Of a stretch of DNA of 6,607 nt, positions 1 through 5,401 are shown one piece after another (position 1 is the first letter of the stretch; each line of letters opens with the position of its first letter). This DNA is from Sulfuriferula multivorans. Lineage in GTDB: Bacteria > Pseudomonadota > Gammaproteobacteria > Burkholderiales > Thiobacillaceae. Under the pieces are notes generated by a model. The model was given only the letters and a program-made list of their open reading frames with translations, did not search any database and was not told the DNA's origin. The translations under genes were made by a program, and so were the position numbers. The stretch is from contig JAAFGW010000165.1 of assembly GCA_010365175.1 (NCBI GenBank), forward strand, positions 1-6,607, given 5' to 3'.

Positions 1-641
1 TCAACCAGTTCCTGATTACGTTGGGCCAATTGCTGGCGCGCGATGCTGAGCTGGGCTTCCAGTTCGTTGCGACGCGCGTTGTACATGCTGCGTTCTTCTT
101 CCACCAGCCGCGGGTCTTCTTTGACAATATCGGCCGGGAGCTGGAAGGGGGTGCCTTCTGCCAGCGCCCGCAGGCGCGCAGCCTTGGCCAGCAGCGCCAG
201 ATACTGCACGCGATTCTCGCGCAAAGACGACACAAAACGCGTTTCATCAATGCGGAACAACGACTGGCCTTTTTCGACCCTCTGGCCTTCACGGACGAGA
301 ATTTCGGCAACCACGCCGCCATCGACAGCCTGCACAATCTGGATCTGGCGGGTGGGGATGACTTTGCCGGATCCGCGTGTGATTTCGTCTACCGTGGCAA
401 ACGCAGCCCATGCGATCAGGGCGATCAGAATGGCGACGATGGTGCGCAGCAGAAAGCGCGCGCGAAGTGGCTCCTGGTCAAAGCGTGCCCAATTGGCATC
501 GGCGGCCCAGCCTTGCGACTCTTCCGGACGCGGCGGGATCCAGCGTGAAAACGCGCGATCGAGCAAGGGCCGCGAGTGCTTGGAGAGCCCGCTCGATCCG
601 TCGGCTACGCGCGAAATGAAGGAAAACAGTTTCGACTTCAT
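1..641 (-). CDS. HlyD/LapC-family type I secretion membrane fusion protein (3' end outside window)
   Basis: Periplasmic adaptor that links the inner-membrane ABC exporter to a TolC-like outer-membrane channel in type I secretion. 213 codons are visible; the C-terminal part lies beyond the left edge. Residues 1-62 are a polar, cytoplasmic N-terminus. One membrane helix follows at about 63-83 (FLLRTIVAILIALIAWAAFA). Next comes the typical HlyD segment around 84-132 (VDEITRGSGKVIP, then VQAVDGGVVAEILVREGQ), the first half of the barrel-sandwich/lipoyl-like domain. From about 136 the sequence is Glu/Arg/Leu/Gln-rich and looks like the first helix of the coiled-coil hairpin. The ATG at 639-641 overlaps the ABC gene's TGA (ATGA), an in-frame TAA lies three codons upstream, and no strong Shine-Dalgarno is visible, so translation is probably coupled to the exporter gene. 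Family assignment is secure; the LapC subtype and the cargo are inferred. Confidence 0.93.
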   Translation of the reverse strand, partial: MKSKLFSFISRVADGSSGLSKHSRPLLDRAFSRWIPPRPEESQGWAADANWARFDQEPLRARFLLRTIVAILIALIAWAAFATVDEITRGSGKVIPTRQIQIVQAVDGGVVAEILVREGQRVEKGQSLFRIDETRFVSSLRENRVQYLALLAKAARLRALAEGTPFQLPADIVKEDPRLVEEERSMYNARRNELEAQLSIARQQLAQRNQELV

Positions 642-2839
642 GATGCTTTACCGATCCGGCCCTGACGCAGGGCTTCGACAACCTGCGCTTTGGGACCATC
701 CGCCACAATCTTGCCGGAATCCACCACGATGATGCGGTCGACCAGATCCAGCAGCGAGGTGCGGTGGGTGATCACAATCATGGTTTTCCCGGTTGCATAG
801 GTTCGCAACTGTGTTTTGATTTCCTCTTCGCTGGAATGGTCCATCGAGCCGGTTGGCTCATCCATCAGCAGGATAGGGGGGTCGTTGATGGCTGCGCGTG
901 CAATGGCCACGGCCTGCCGCTGTCCACCCGAAAGCGTTTCGCCGCGTTCGCCCACCGTCATGTCGAATCCCTTGGGGTGGCTGTTGACGAAATCGATGAT
1001 GCCGCCGATTTCGGCCGCACGCAGCACAGCGGCATCGTCCGCCCCTGTTGCAGCGATTGTCAGGTTGTCGCGCAGACTGCCGTAGAACAGGGTGACATCC
1101 TGCGGCACATAACCGATGTTGCGCCGGAGTTCGGCCGGGTCGAGCTGACGCAGGTCGATTCCATCGACCAGAATGGCGCCGGAAGCAGGTTGATACAGCC
1201 CCAGAATGAGTTTTTCCAGCGTGGTTTTGCCTGACCCCACGCGGCCCAGAATCGCCACATGTTCACCGGCATTGATTTTCAGCGAAATCCCGCGCAGCGC
1301 AGACTGTTCCTGTCCGGGATAATTGAAATCGACATCCTTGAATTCGATGTCGCCGGAAAAGTGCTGGCGGGTAACGAAGTTCGAGTCGTGCGGACGCTCG
1401 ACTGGTTGCTGCAGAATGCCATCAAGCGATTGAAGCGCTGTTGCGGCATTGTGATATTGAGTCAACAAGCCTGCAACCTGCCCAATCGGTGCCATCGCAC
1501 GGGATGACAGCATGCTGCAGGCGATCAGGCCGCCCAGTGTGAGATTGCCGTCTGAAATCAGATAGACGCCGACGACGACGACAGCGATATTGACTGTTTG
1601 CTGGGCCCACATCGCCACGTTCATGGTCGACGCGGATAACAACCTGAGCTGCGCACCGGTACGCGATAGAAAGTTTGCGCTCATTTCCCATTTGCGCTGC
1701 ATCACGCTTTCAGCGCCGAGGGCCTTGATCGATTCCAGTCCCACCAGGCTTTCTACCAGGGTGGCATTGCGCATGGCGCCTGCGCGATAGGTGGTTTCCG
1801 ACAGTTCATGCATCTTGCTGTGGATGGTCAATGCATAAATCAGCACCAGCAGCATGCCACCCACGATGGGCAGAATGAGTGGCCAGCCGATCCAGCCGAT
1901 GACCACCAGAAAAATCAGCGCAAACGGCACGTCGATAAACGCCGTGACCGTAGCCGAAGTAATGAAATCGCGAACCGTTTCGAATGAACGCAGGTTGGCC
2001 GCAAACGACCCTGCCGAGACCGGCCGGTTTTCCATTCGTATGCCCAATACGCGTTCCATGATGTAGGCAGACAGCCGAACATCGACCCTGCTGCTGGCGA
2101 GATCGAGAAAATACCCTCGCATTGTTCGCAGCACCAGATCGGCGATCAGAATGATGCTGACACCAATCGCCAGCATCCACAGGGTTTCGATGGCATGGTT
2201 GGGGACCACACGATCGTAAACATTCATAGTGAACAGCGGCAGCGCAATGGCAAACAGGTTGACCATGAATGCAGCCAGTAATACGTCGCGGTACAGCGGC
2301 GTGTTGTCTTTCAGCGTACCCCAGAACCAGTGGCGGTGCTTGACCCGGCCGACTTCGGGCGTTCTGGTATCAAAGCGGAACTCGGGCCGGGCCAGAATCG
2401 CGTGGCCCGAATAGCGGGTTGCCAGTTCATCGTGCGGTAACAATGCTTCGGCTTCGCCGAGTTCGGGGAAAATCAGCCGAGCGGTTTGCCCGTTGTCCTT
2501 CCAACCCAGGAAAATGCAGGCCTCCTCGTTATTGAGCAGGAGCACGGCAGGGAGTAGGGCGGGGTTCAGACCATCAAGCGGTTTCTGGACGACCTTGCTT
2601 GAAAAACCAGCGCGTTTGGCGGCGCGCTGGAATAGTGAAGGGGTCAGGCGGTTGTTGACCAGCGGCAGCCCGTCGGTCGCAGCTTGCGAACTGAGGGTGC
2701 CACCATGGGCCCGCACCATGACAAGCAGGCATTCCAGCAGCGTGTCCTGGCCGTTTGCCTCAGGGCGAGACTCAGCAGCCGGAACCTCGGGCGAAGCATC
2801 CAGATCCGAAACATTGGGGAATGCTGATTCATTATTCAA
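638..2839 (-). CDS. Type I secretion ABC exporter, permease/ATPase fusion (LssB/LapB type)
   Basis: Inner-membrane ABC exporter, 733 aa, that would drive export of an RTX-like substrate with the HlyD protein next to it. Residues about 31-158 form a C39-peptidase-like domain. Where active C39 domains have D-C-G, this one has D32-T33-L34, and the usual catalytic His region reads EEACIFLG, so it should bind substrate, not cleave leader peptides. Six membrane helices are likely between about 184 and 455. The ATPase domain shows Walker A GRVGSGKTT (532-540), Q-loop Q580, signature LSGGQ (636-640), Walker B ILLMDEPT (656-663) and H-loop H692. The start is a TTG at 2837-2839, with GGA six bases upstream. 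An in-frame TGA lies eleven codons upstream, the nearby ATG at 2832 is in another frame, and the first in-frame ATG (residue 41) would remove the start of the C39-like domain. Operon with the HlyD gene; likely promoter at 2897-2923. Confidence 0.95.
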   Translation of the reverse strand: MNNESAFPNVSDLDASPEVPAAESRPEANGQDTLLECLLVMVRAHGGTLSSQAATDGLPLVNNRLTPSLFQRAAKRAGFSSKVVQKPLDGLNPALLPAVLLLNNEEACIFLGWKDNGQTARLIFPELGEAEALLPHDELATRYSGHAILARPEFRFDTRTPEVGRVKHRHWFWGTLKDNTPLYRDVLLAAFMVNLFAIALPLFTMNVYDRVVPNHAIETLWMLAIGVSIILIADLVLRTMRGYFLDLASSRVDVRLSAYIMERVLGIRMENRPVSAGSFAANLRSFETVRDFITSATVTAFIDVPFALIFLVVIGWIGWPLILPIVGGMLLVLIYALTIHSKMHELSETTYRAGAMRNATLVESLVGLESIKALGAESVMQRKWEMSANFLSRTGAQLRLLSASTMNVAMWAQQTVNIAVVVVGVYLISDGNLTLGGLIACSMLSSRAMAPIGQVAGLLTQYHNAATALQSLDGILQQPVERPHDSNFVTRQHFSGDIEFKDVDFNYPGQEQSALRGISLKINAGEHVAILGRVGSGKTTLEKLILGLYQPASGAILVDGIDLRQLDPAELRRNIGYVPQDVTLFYGSLRDNLTIAATGADDAAVLRAAEIGGIIDFVNSHPKGFDMTVGERGETLSGGQRQAVAIARAAINDPPILLMDEPTGSMDHSSEEEIKTQLRTYATGKTMIVITHRTSLLDLVDRIIVVDSGKIVADGPKAQVVEALRQGRIGKAS

Positions 2840-2896
2840 GATAATTCCACGGCAAAATCGGCTCGCAGCTCAAAAGTAAGGTAATTGATATTGATA

Positions 2897-2923
2897 GTAA
2901 CGGTTTGACCCCCGGAATCTTTA
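2897..2923 (-). promoter_or_regulatory. Candidate sigma-28 (FliA)-type promoter for the type I secretion operon
   Basis: On the minus strand TAAAGATT (2923-2916) is followed, 15 bases after TAAA, by ACCGTTAC (2904-2897). The enterobacterial sigma-28 consensus is TAAAGTTT, 11 bases, GCCGATAA: the first element matches 7 of 8, the second 5 of 8, with exact spacing. Transcription would start near 2890 and give a leader of about 50 bases before the TTG. I see no convincing sigma-70 pair in this gap. The element is a pattern match only; the -10 part is imperfect. Confidence 0.4.
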
Positions 2924-2948
2924 GTTGAAAAGACCTGTATTTCGGGCC

Positions 2949-2971
2949 TCAATCCTTATTTAAAGGACTGA
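2949..2971. repeat. Imperfect dyad, possible operator
   Basis: The arms are TCA-a-TCCTT (2949-2957) and AAGGA-c-TGA (2963-2971), with a 5-base AT-only centre; 8 of 9 positions pair. It lies about 25 bp upstream of the sigma-28-like -35 element of the secretion operon, where an activator or repressor could bind. Function is inferred from position only. Confidence 0.35.
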
Positions 2972-3016
2972 ATGAGGGTAATTGCCATGCCCGGTTTCTG
3001 TGTTTCCAGAATTTTT

Positions 3017-3035
3017 CGGTTTTCCTAAAAAACCG
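3017..3035. repeat. Perfect 7-bp inverted repeat CGGTTTT / AAAACCG
   Basis: The arms are 3017-3023 and 3029-3035 with loop CCTAA. The AT-rich stem has no T-tract on the correct side for either strand (on the minus strand it is followed by A residues), so it is not a standard terminator. A second CCGGTTT at 2991-2997 can also pair with AAACCGG at 3030-3036, giving alternative folds. Confidence 0.45.
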
Positions 3036-3052
3036 GCACAGTGCACAAACCA

Positions 3053-3076
3053 GAATACCCGTGAAAGCGGGCATTC
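3053..3076 (-). terminator. Hairpin after the regulator remnant, possible weak terminator
   Basis: GAAT-a-CCCG (3053-3061) pairs with CGGG-c-ATTC (3068-3076) around a 6-base loop, with one mismatch. It lies 17 bases after the TAA at 3093-3095 of the regulator remnant. On the minus strand it is followed by TCTGGTTTG, a poor U-tract, so termination would be inefficient or factor-assisted. Confidence 0.35.
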
Positions 3077-3092
3077 AATTGGCTGAAATCAG

Positions 3093-3640
3093 TTAATCAG
3101 CCCACGGTGCCGACACGGTCCCAGGCAAGAGGAATGATTTCGACAGATTGTGCCAATGCTTCAAGTGCTCCTTCAGACAGTCTGCGCGCACGCGGCGCGA
3201 ATTGGGTTGGCTGATGCTGTAGGTGAGACTGGCCCAGTACAGCAAGCGCGCACGGGCCGTGTCGTTAGCGGCCATGGTGGAGACCAGATAGTCGGCAACC
3301 GTCTGTGCACTGTCGTCCTTGCTGACGCTCCTCAGGTCATGCGGCGCCATGATGTAGGGTGGACAGGTATCGAGCAGAGAGACGTGCGCCTTGATTCACA
3401 TATCGCGCTCGTTGTCGCGCAGATGAGATTGATAGTGATCAGAAATTGCCTTGGCGCTGCGCGGGTTTTCCCAGTTCTGTACGGTGCTGACCGAGACATT
3501 CGCCATCTCTGCCAGCGATTCTTGCGATACCCGGTAGCGACGCCGCAGGGTGTAATCCAGTTGGCCTCTAATTCACGCTGACGGGAATAGTGTCGAGGAG
3601 GCTGGACCTGGCGTTCTTGCTCGCTCAATTTGTTTTGCAA
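3093..3640 (-). pseudogene. Disrupted XRE (Cro/CI-type) HTH regulator: one frameshift and one in-frame stop
   Basis: Three pieces line up as one gene. Piece 1 starts at TTG 3638-3640 (MQNKLSEQERQ...RQRELEA, about 26 residues). Piece 2, in another frame from about 3563 to 3399, reads LDYTLRRRYRVSQESLAEMA then NVSVSTVQNWENPRSAK, a clear helix-turn-helix (SQESLAEMANVSVSTVQNWE), and ends at TGA 3396-3398. Piece 3 continues in that same frame from 3395 to TAA 3093-3095 (100 residues, IKAHVSLLDTCPPYIMAPHD onward, ending SAPWAD); I do not recognise this part. Adding one base near 3561-3567 (GCC AAC becoming GCC CAA C) joins pieces 1 and 2, and the total becomes exactly 183 codons. CGA to TGA would explain the stop. 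DNA binding is well supported, the gene's broken state fairly well; sequencing error, or a small HTH-only gene, remains possible. It sits upstream of and co-oriented with the secretion operon, which it may once have controlled. Confidence 0.7.
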
Positions 3641-3642
3641 AA

Positions 3643-3670
3643 ATCACATATACATCCCTGGATATGTGAT
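3643..3670. promoter_or_regulatory. Perfect 9-bp dyad, likely operator of the HTH regulator
   Basis: ATCACATAT (3643-3651) and ATATGTGAT (3662-3670) are perfect inverted copies separated by 10 bases. The element ends two bases before the TTG start of the regulator (3640) and covers its ribosome-binding region, the usual place for an autoregulatory operator of a Cro/CI-type protein. The spacing, 19 bp centre to centre, would put both half-sites on nearly the same face of the helix. A hairpin in the mRNA leader is the alternative. Confidence 0.5.
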
Positions 3671-3811
3671 GACCCGTCGGCTATTGGCTGGTTGAAGCGT
3701 AGCAAAGGTGAAGTCCGCGACAACACCAACCGGGTTAGGGGCGTTGCAACGTCGAAGGATGTGTGCCCGTGAGTTTGCGGACAAGGGCTTCCGAGATTGA
3801 GGCGGACATTG

Positions 3812-3840
3812 AAAAAGCCTGGTCGGATGACCAGGCTTTT
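3812..3840 (-). terminator. Strong intrinsic terminator of the lysC/tRNA unit
   Basis: GCCTGGTC (3817-3824) and GACCAGGC (3829-3836) form a perfect 8-bp GC-rich stem with a 4-base loop. On the minus strand the stem is followed by five T (3816-3812), 12 bases beyond the CCA end of tRNA-Arg. Four T follow on the plus strand (3837-3840), so it could act weakly in both directions. Confidence 0.9.
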
Positions 3841-3847
3841 GGGTGTG

Positions 3848-3924
3848 TGGTGCGCCGGAAGAGATTCGAACTCCTGACCCCTTGGTTCGTAGCCAAGTAC
3901 TCTATCCAGCTGAGCTACCGGCGC
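3848..3924 (-). tRNA. tRNA-Arg (anticodon ACG)
   Basis: 77 nt including an encoded CCA (3848-3850). The acceptor stem GCGCCGG (3924-3918) pairs with CCGGCGC (3858-3852), discriminator A. The anticodon stem CTTGG/CCAAG encloses loop CTACGAA with anticodon ACG at 3890-3888, whose A34 is normally deaminated to inosine to read CGU, CGC and CGA. The T arm AGGAG-TTCGAAT-CTCTT has one G-T wobble. It is the last gene before the terminator and has its own consensus-like promoter at 3941-3970. Confidence 0.97.
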
Positions 3925-3940
3925 ATTTGGAAGGTTGCGG

Positions 3941-3970
3941 ATTATACGCAGTTTTGCGTAATTGATACAA
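3941..3970 (-). promoter_or_regulatory. Sigma-70 promoter for tRNA-Arg with internal dyad
   Basis: The -10 TATAAT (3946-3941) is perfect and the -35 TTGTAT (3970-3965) matches 4 of 6, with an 18-bp spacer. Transcription would start near 3934, about 10 bases before the mature tRNA. The bases after the -10 are GC-rich (CCGC), as in growth-rate-controlled stable RNA promoters. The spacer holds a perfect dyad, TACGCA-gttt-TGCGTA (3945-3960). Confidence 0.7.
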
Positions 3971-3983
3971 ACTTCCTTGGTGT

Positions 3984-4077
3984 TGGCGGAGACGGAGGGA
4001 TTCGAACCCTCGATGCAGGTTTAAGCCCGCATGCTCCCTTAGCAGGGGAGTACCTTCAACCTCTCGGCCACGTCTCC
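3984..4077 (-). tRNA. tRNA-Ser (anticodon GCT)
   Basis: 94 nt including an encoded CCA (3984-3986). The acceptor stem GGAGACG (4077-4071) pairs with CGTCTCC (3994-3988), discriminator G as required for serine. The anticodon stem CTCCC/GGGAG encloses loop CTGCTAA with anticodon GCT at 4043-4041, reading AGC and AGU. The long variable arm (ATGCGGG...ACCTGCAT) and T arm GAGGG-TTCGAAT-CCCTC confirm a class II tRNA. It lies 43 bp after lysC and 59 bp before tRNA-Arg. Confidence 0.97.
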
Positions 4078-4089
4078 GAACCGCCGCGA

Positions 4090-4095
4090 ATTGTA
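4090..4095 (-). promoter_or_regulatory. Candidate -10 element for tRNA-Ser
   Basis: TACAAT (5 of 6 to TATAAT) on the minus strand is followed by a GC-rich discriminator (TCGCGGCGG) and would start transcription about 6 bases before the tRNA 5' end. The -35 region is poor (TGGCTT or similar), so read-through from lysC may also contribute. Confidence 0.45.
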
Positions 4096-4120
4096 TCGGA
4101 ATGCGCGGCAGAAAGCCACC

Positions 4121-5350
4121 TTAAGCAGGTGCTTTCTCAAGTTCGAAGGCTTGATGCAGTGCACGCACGGCGAGTTCCAGGTATTTATCTTCAACCACGA
4201 CCGATATTTTGATCTCGGAAGTTGAGATCATTTGCAGATTGATGTTTTCGTTTGCCAGTGTTTCAAACATCTTGCGTGCGATGCCGACGTGTGAGCGCAT
4301 GCCCACACCAACGATGGACACCTTGGCGATTTTGTCGTCACCGGTGACTTCGCTGGCGCCAATGCTGGTGGCCTTTGCCTTGACTATTTCGAACGCCTTG
4401 GCGTAGTCGTTGCGGTGCACGGTAAAGGTGAAATCGGTGGTTTTGGAATGCCCCACGTTTTGCACAATCATGTCGACGTCGATATTGGCATCGGCAACCG
4501 GGCCCAGGATTTGATAGGCGACGCCGGGTTGATCGGGCACGCCGACCACGGTGATTTTGGCTTCGTCGCGATTGAACGCAATGCCGGAGATGATGGCCTG
4601 TTCCATTTTGTCGTCTTCCTCGAATGTAATAAGCGTACCGTCGCCTTCTTCCTGAAAGCTGGACAGCACCCGCAGTTTGACTTTGTATTTGCCAGCGAAC
4701 TCGACCGATCGGAGTTGTAGCACCTTGGAGCCGAGGCTCGCCATTTCCAGCATTTCTTCGAAGGTGATGGTTTTGAGCCGGCGCGCTTCTGGCACGATGC
4801 GTGGATCGGTAGTGTAGACGCCGTCGACATCAGTATAGATCTGACACTCGTCAGCCTTGAGCGCAGCCGCGAGTGCAACGCCGGTGGTGTCGGAGCCGCC
4901 ACGCCCCAGCGTGGTGATGTTGCCTTTTTCGTCGACACCTTGAAAGCCAGCCACCACAATCACGTGCCCGGAATCCAGGTCGCGGCGCATATTGGTTTCG
5001 TCGATGTTGAGGATGCGTGCCTTGGTGTGGGCATCATCGGTGAGGATGCGGACTTGTGCCCCGGTGTAGCTTTTAGCTTTCAGCCCTAAATCTTTCAGCG
5101 CCATCGCGAGCAGGGCAATGGTGACCTGCTCGCCGGTGGATATCATCATGTCCAGCTCGCGCGGATCAGGCGTGGCCTGAATTTGTTTGGCCAGACCAAT
5201 CAATCGGTTGGTTTCGCCGGACATGGCAGAGAGCACCACCACAACCTGATGCCCAAGCATTTTGAATTTGGCCACACGTTCAGCGACTGCGCGAATGCGC
5301 TCTACGCTACCGACCGAGGTGCCGCCGTATTTTTGTACGATGAGTGCCAT
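4121..5350 (-). CDS. lysC: Aspartate kinase (aspartokinase)
   Basis: ATP-dependent phosphorylation of L-aspartate, the first step to lysine, threonine, methionine and diaminopimelate. 409 aa, the usual length for a stand-alone aspartokinase with no homoserine dehydrogenase fusion. The kinase domain (about 1-245) shows KYGGTS (7-12), VVVLSAMSGETN (37-48), GRGGSDTTG (149-157) and YTDVDGVYTTDPR (172-184). Two C-terminal ACT domains follow: about 264-335 (ITVVGVPDQPGVAYQIL, then VDMIVQNVG) and 342-405 (KVSIVGVGMRSHVGIARKMF, then NLQMISTSEIKISVV), the allosteric site. In this family regulation is usually concerted feedback by lysine and threonine; that is inference here. The ATG at 5348-5350 fits the conserved N-terminus MALIVQKYGG, but no clear Shine-Dalgarno precedes it. 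It lies 51 bp after rlmD; a candidate promoter is in the gap. A probable internal start for a beta subunit is at codon 249. Confidence 0.97.
   Translation of the reverse strand: MALIVQKYGGTSVGSVERIRAVAERVAKFKMLGHQVVVVLSAMSGETNRLIGLAKQIQATPDPRELDMMISTGEQVTIALLAMALKDLGLKAKSYTGAQVRILTDDAHTKARILNIDETNMRRDLDSGHVIVVAGFQGVDEKGNITTLGRGGSDTTGVALAAALKADECQIYTDVDGVYTTDPRIVPEARRLKTITFEEMLEMASLGSKVLQLRSVEFAGKYKVKLRVLSSFQEEGDGTLITFEEDDKMEQAIISGIAFNRDEAKITVVGVPDQPGVAYQILGPVADANIDVDMIVQNVGHSKTTDFTFTVHRNDYAKAFEIVKAKATSIGASEVTGDDKIAKVSIVGVGMRSHVGIARKMFETLANENINLQMISTSEIKISVVVEDKYLELAVRALHQAFELEKAPA
4604..4621 (-). promoter_or_regulatory. Internal ribosome-binding site and ATG for a lysC beta subunit
   Basis: Inside lysC, GAGGAA (4621-4616) precedes ATG 249 (4606-4604) by 9 bases, a better Shine-Dalgarno than the one at the main start. 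The product, 161 aa, would be just the two ACT domains, as in the alpha2-beta2 aspartokinases of Bacillus and Corynebacterium, where the beta subunit comes from an in-frame internal start. GA-rich sequence here also encodes an acidic stretch (FEEDDK), so chance is possible. Confidence 0.5.
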
Positions 5351-5377
5351 GATGATTAGAGTTGAGTTAAGGGTGCA

Positions 5378-5383
5378 ATTTTA
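5378..5383 (-). promoter_or_regulatory. Candidate -10 element for lysC
   Basis: TAAAAT (5 of 6) lies in the 51-bp rlmD-lysC gap. Transcription would begin near 5371, giving a leader of about 20 bases. The best -35 (TTAAAC, 16-bp spacer, 3 of 6) is weak and overlaps the rlmD stop codon, so co-transcription with rlmD is equally likely. Confidence 0.3.
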
Positions 5384-5401
5384 ATGGATTAGCAGGGGAG
5401 T

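Larger units (their letters stand above)
2840..3092. other. 253-bp intergenic region rich in dyads
   Basis: There is no convincing gene between the regulator remnant and the ABC exporter gene. The stretch is more AT-rich than its neighbours. It contains the sigma-28-like element (2897-2923), an imperfect dyad (2949-2971) and two hairpins (3017-3035 and 3053-3076). This looks like the regulatory region of the secretion operon plus the 3' end of the upstream gene. Confidence 0.6.

Noticed and set aside
43..732. A 229-codon plus-strand open frame, and others at 21-548 and 5982-6581.
   Set aside because: They are antisense to the HlyD and rlmD genes, Ser/Arg-rich, and without motifs; typical shadows in GC-rich DNA.
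3017..3035. Inverted repeat as an intrinsic terminator.
   Set aside because: The stem is AT-rich and lacks a T-tract after it on either strand.
3396..3398. TGA as a selenocysteine codon in the regulator.
   Set aside because: There is no catalytic or redox context and no convincing SECIS-like hairpin directly downstream; a nonsense mutation is simpler.
3332..3640. A 102-codon open frame on the minus strand from the TTG at 3640.
   Set aside because: Only the first 26 or so codons look like protein; after the presumed frameshift it is low-quality sequence (Trp/Arg/Cys-rich), while the neighbouring frame encodes a clear HTH. Treated as part of the pseudogene.
3150..3772. Plus-strand open frames at 3150-3581 and 3590-3772.
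   Set aside because: They lie opposite the regulator remnant, have no recognisable motif and no credible ribosome-binding site, and read as antisense shadows.
3763..4212. A 149-codon plus-strand open frame.
   Set aside because: It runs through the terminator and antisense through both tRNAs into the end of lysC, so it cannot be a real protein gene.
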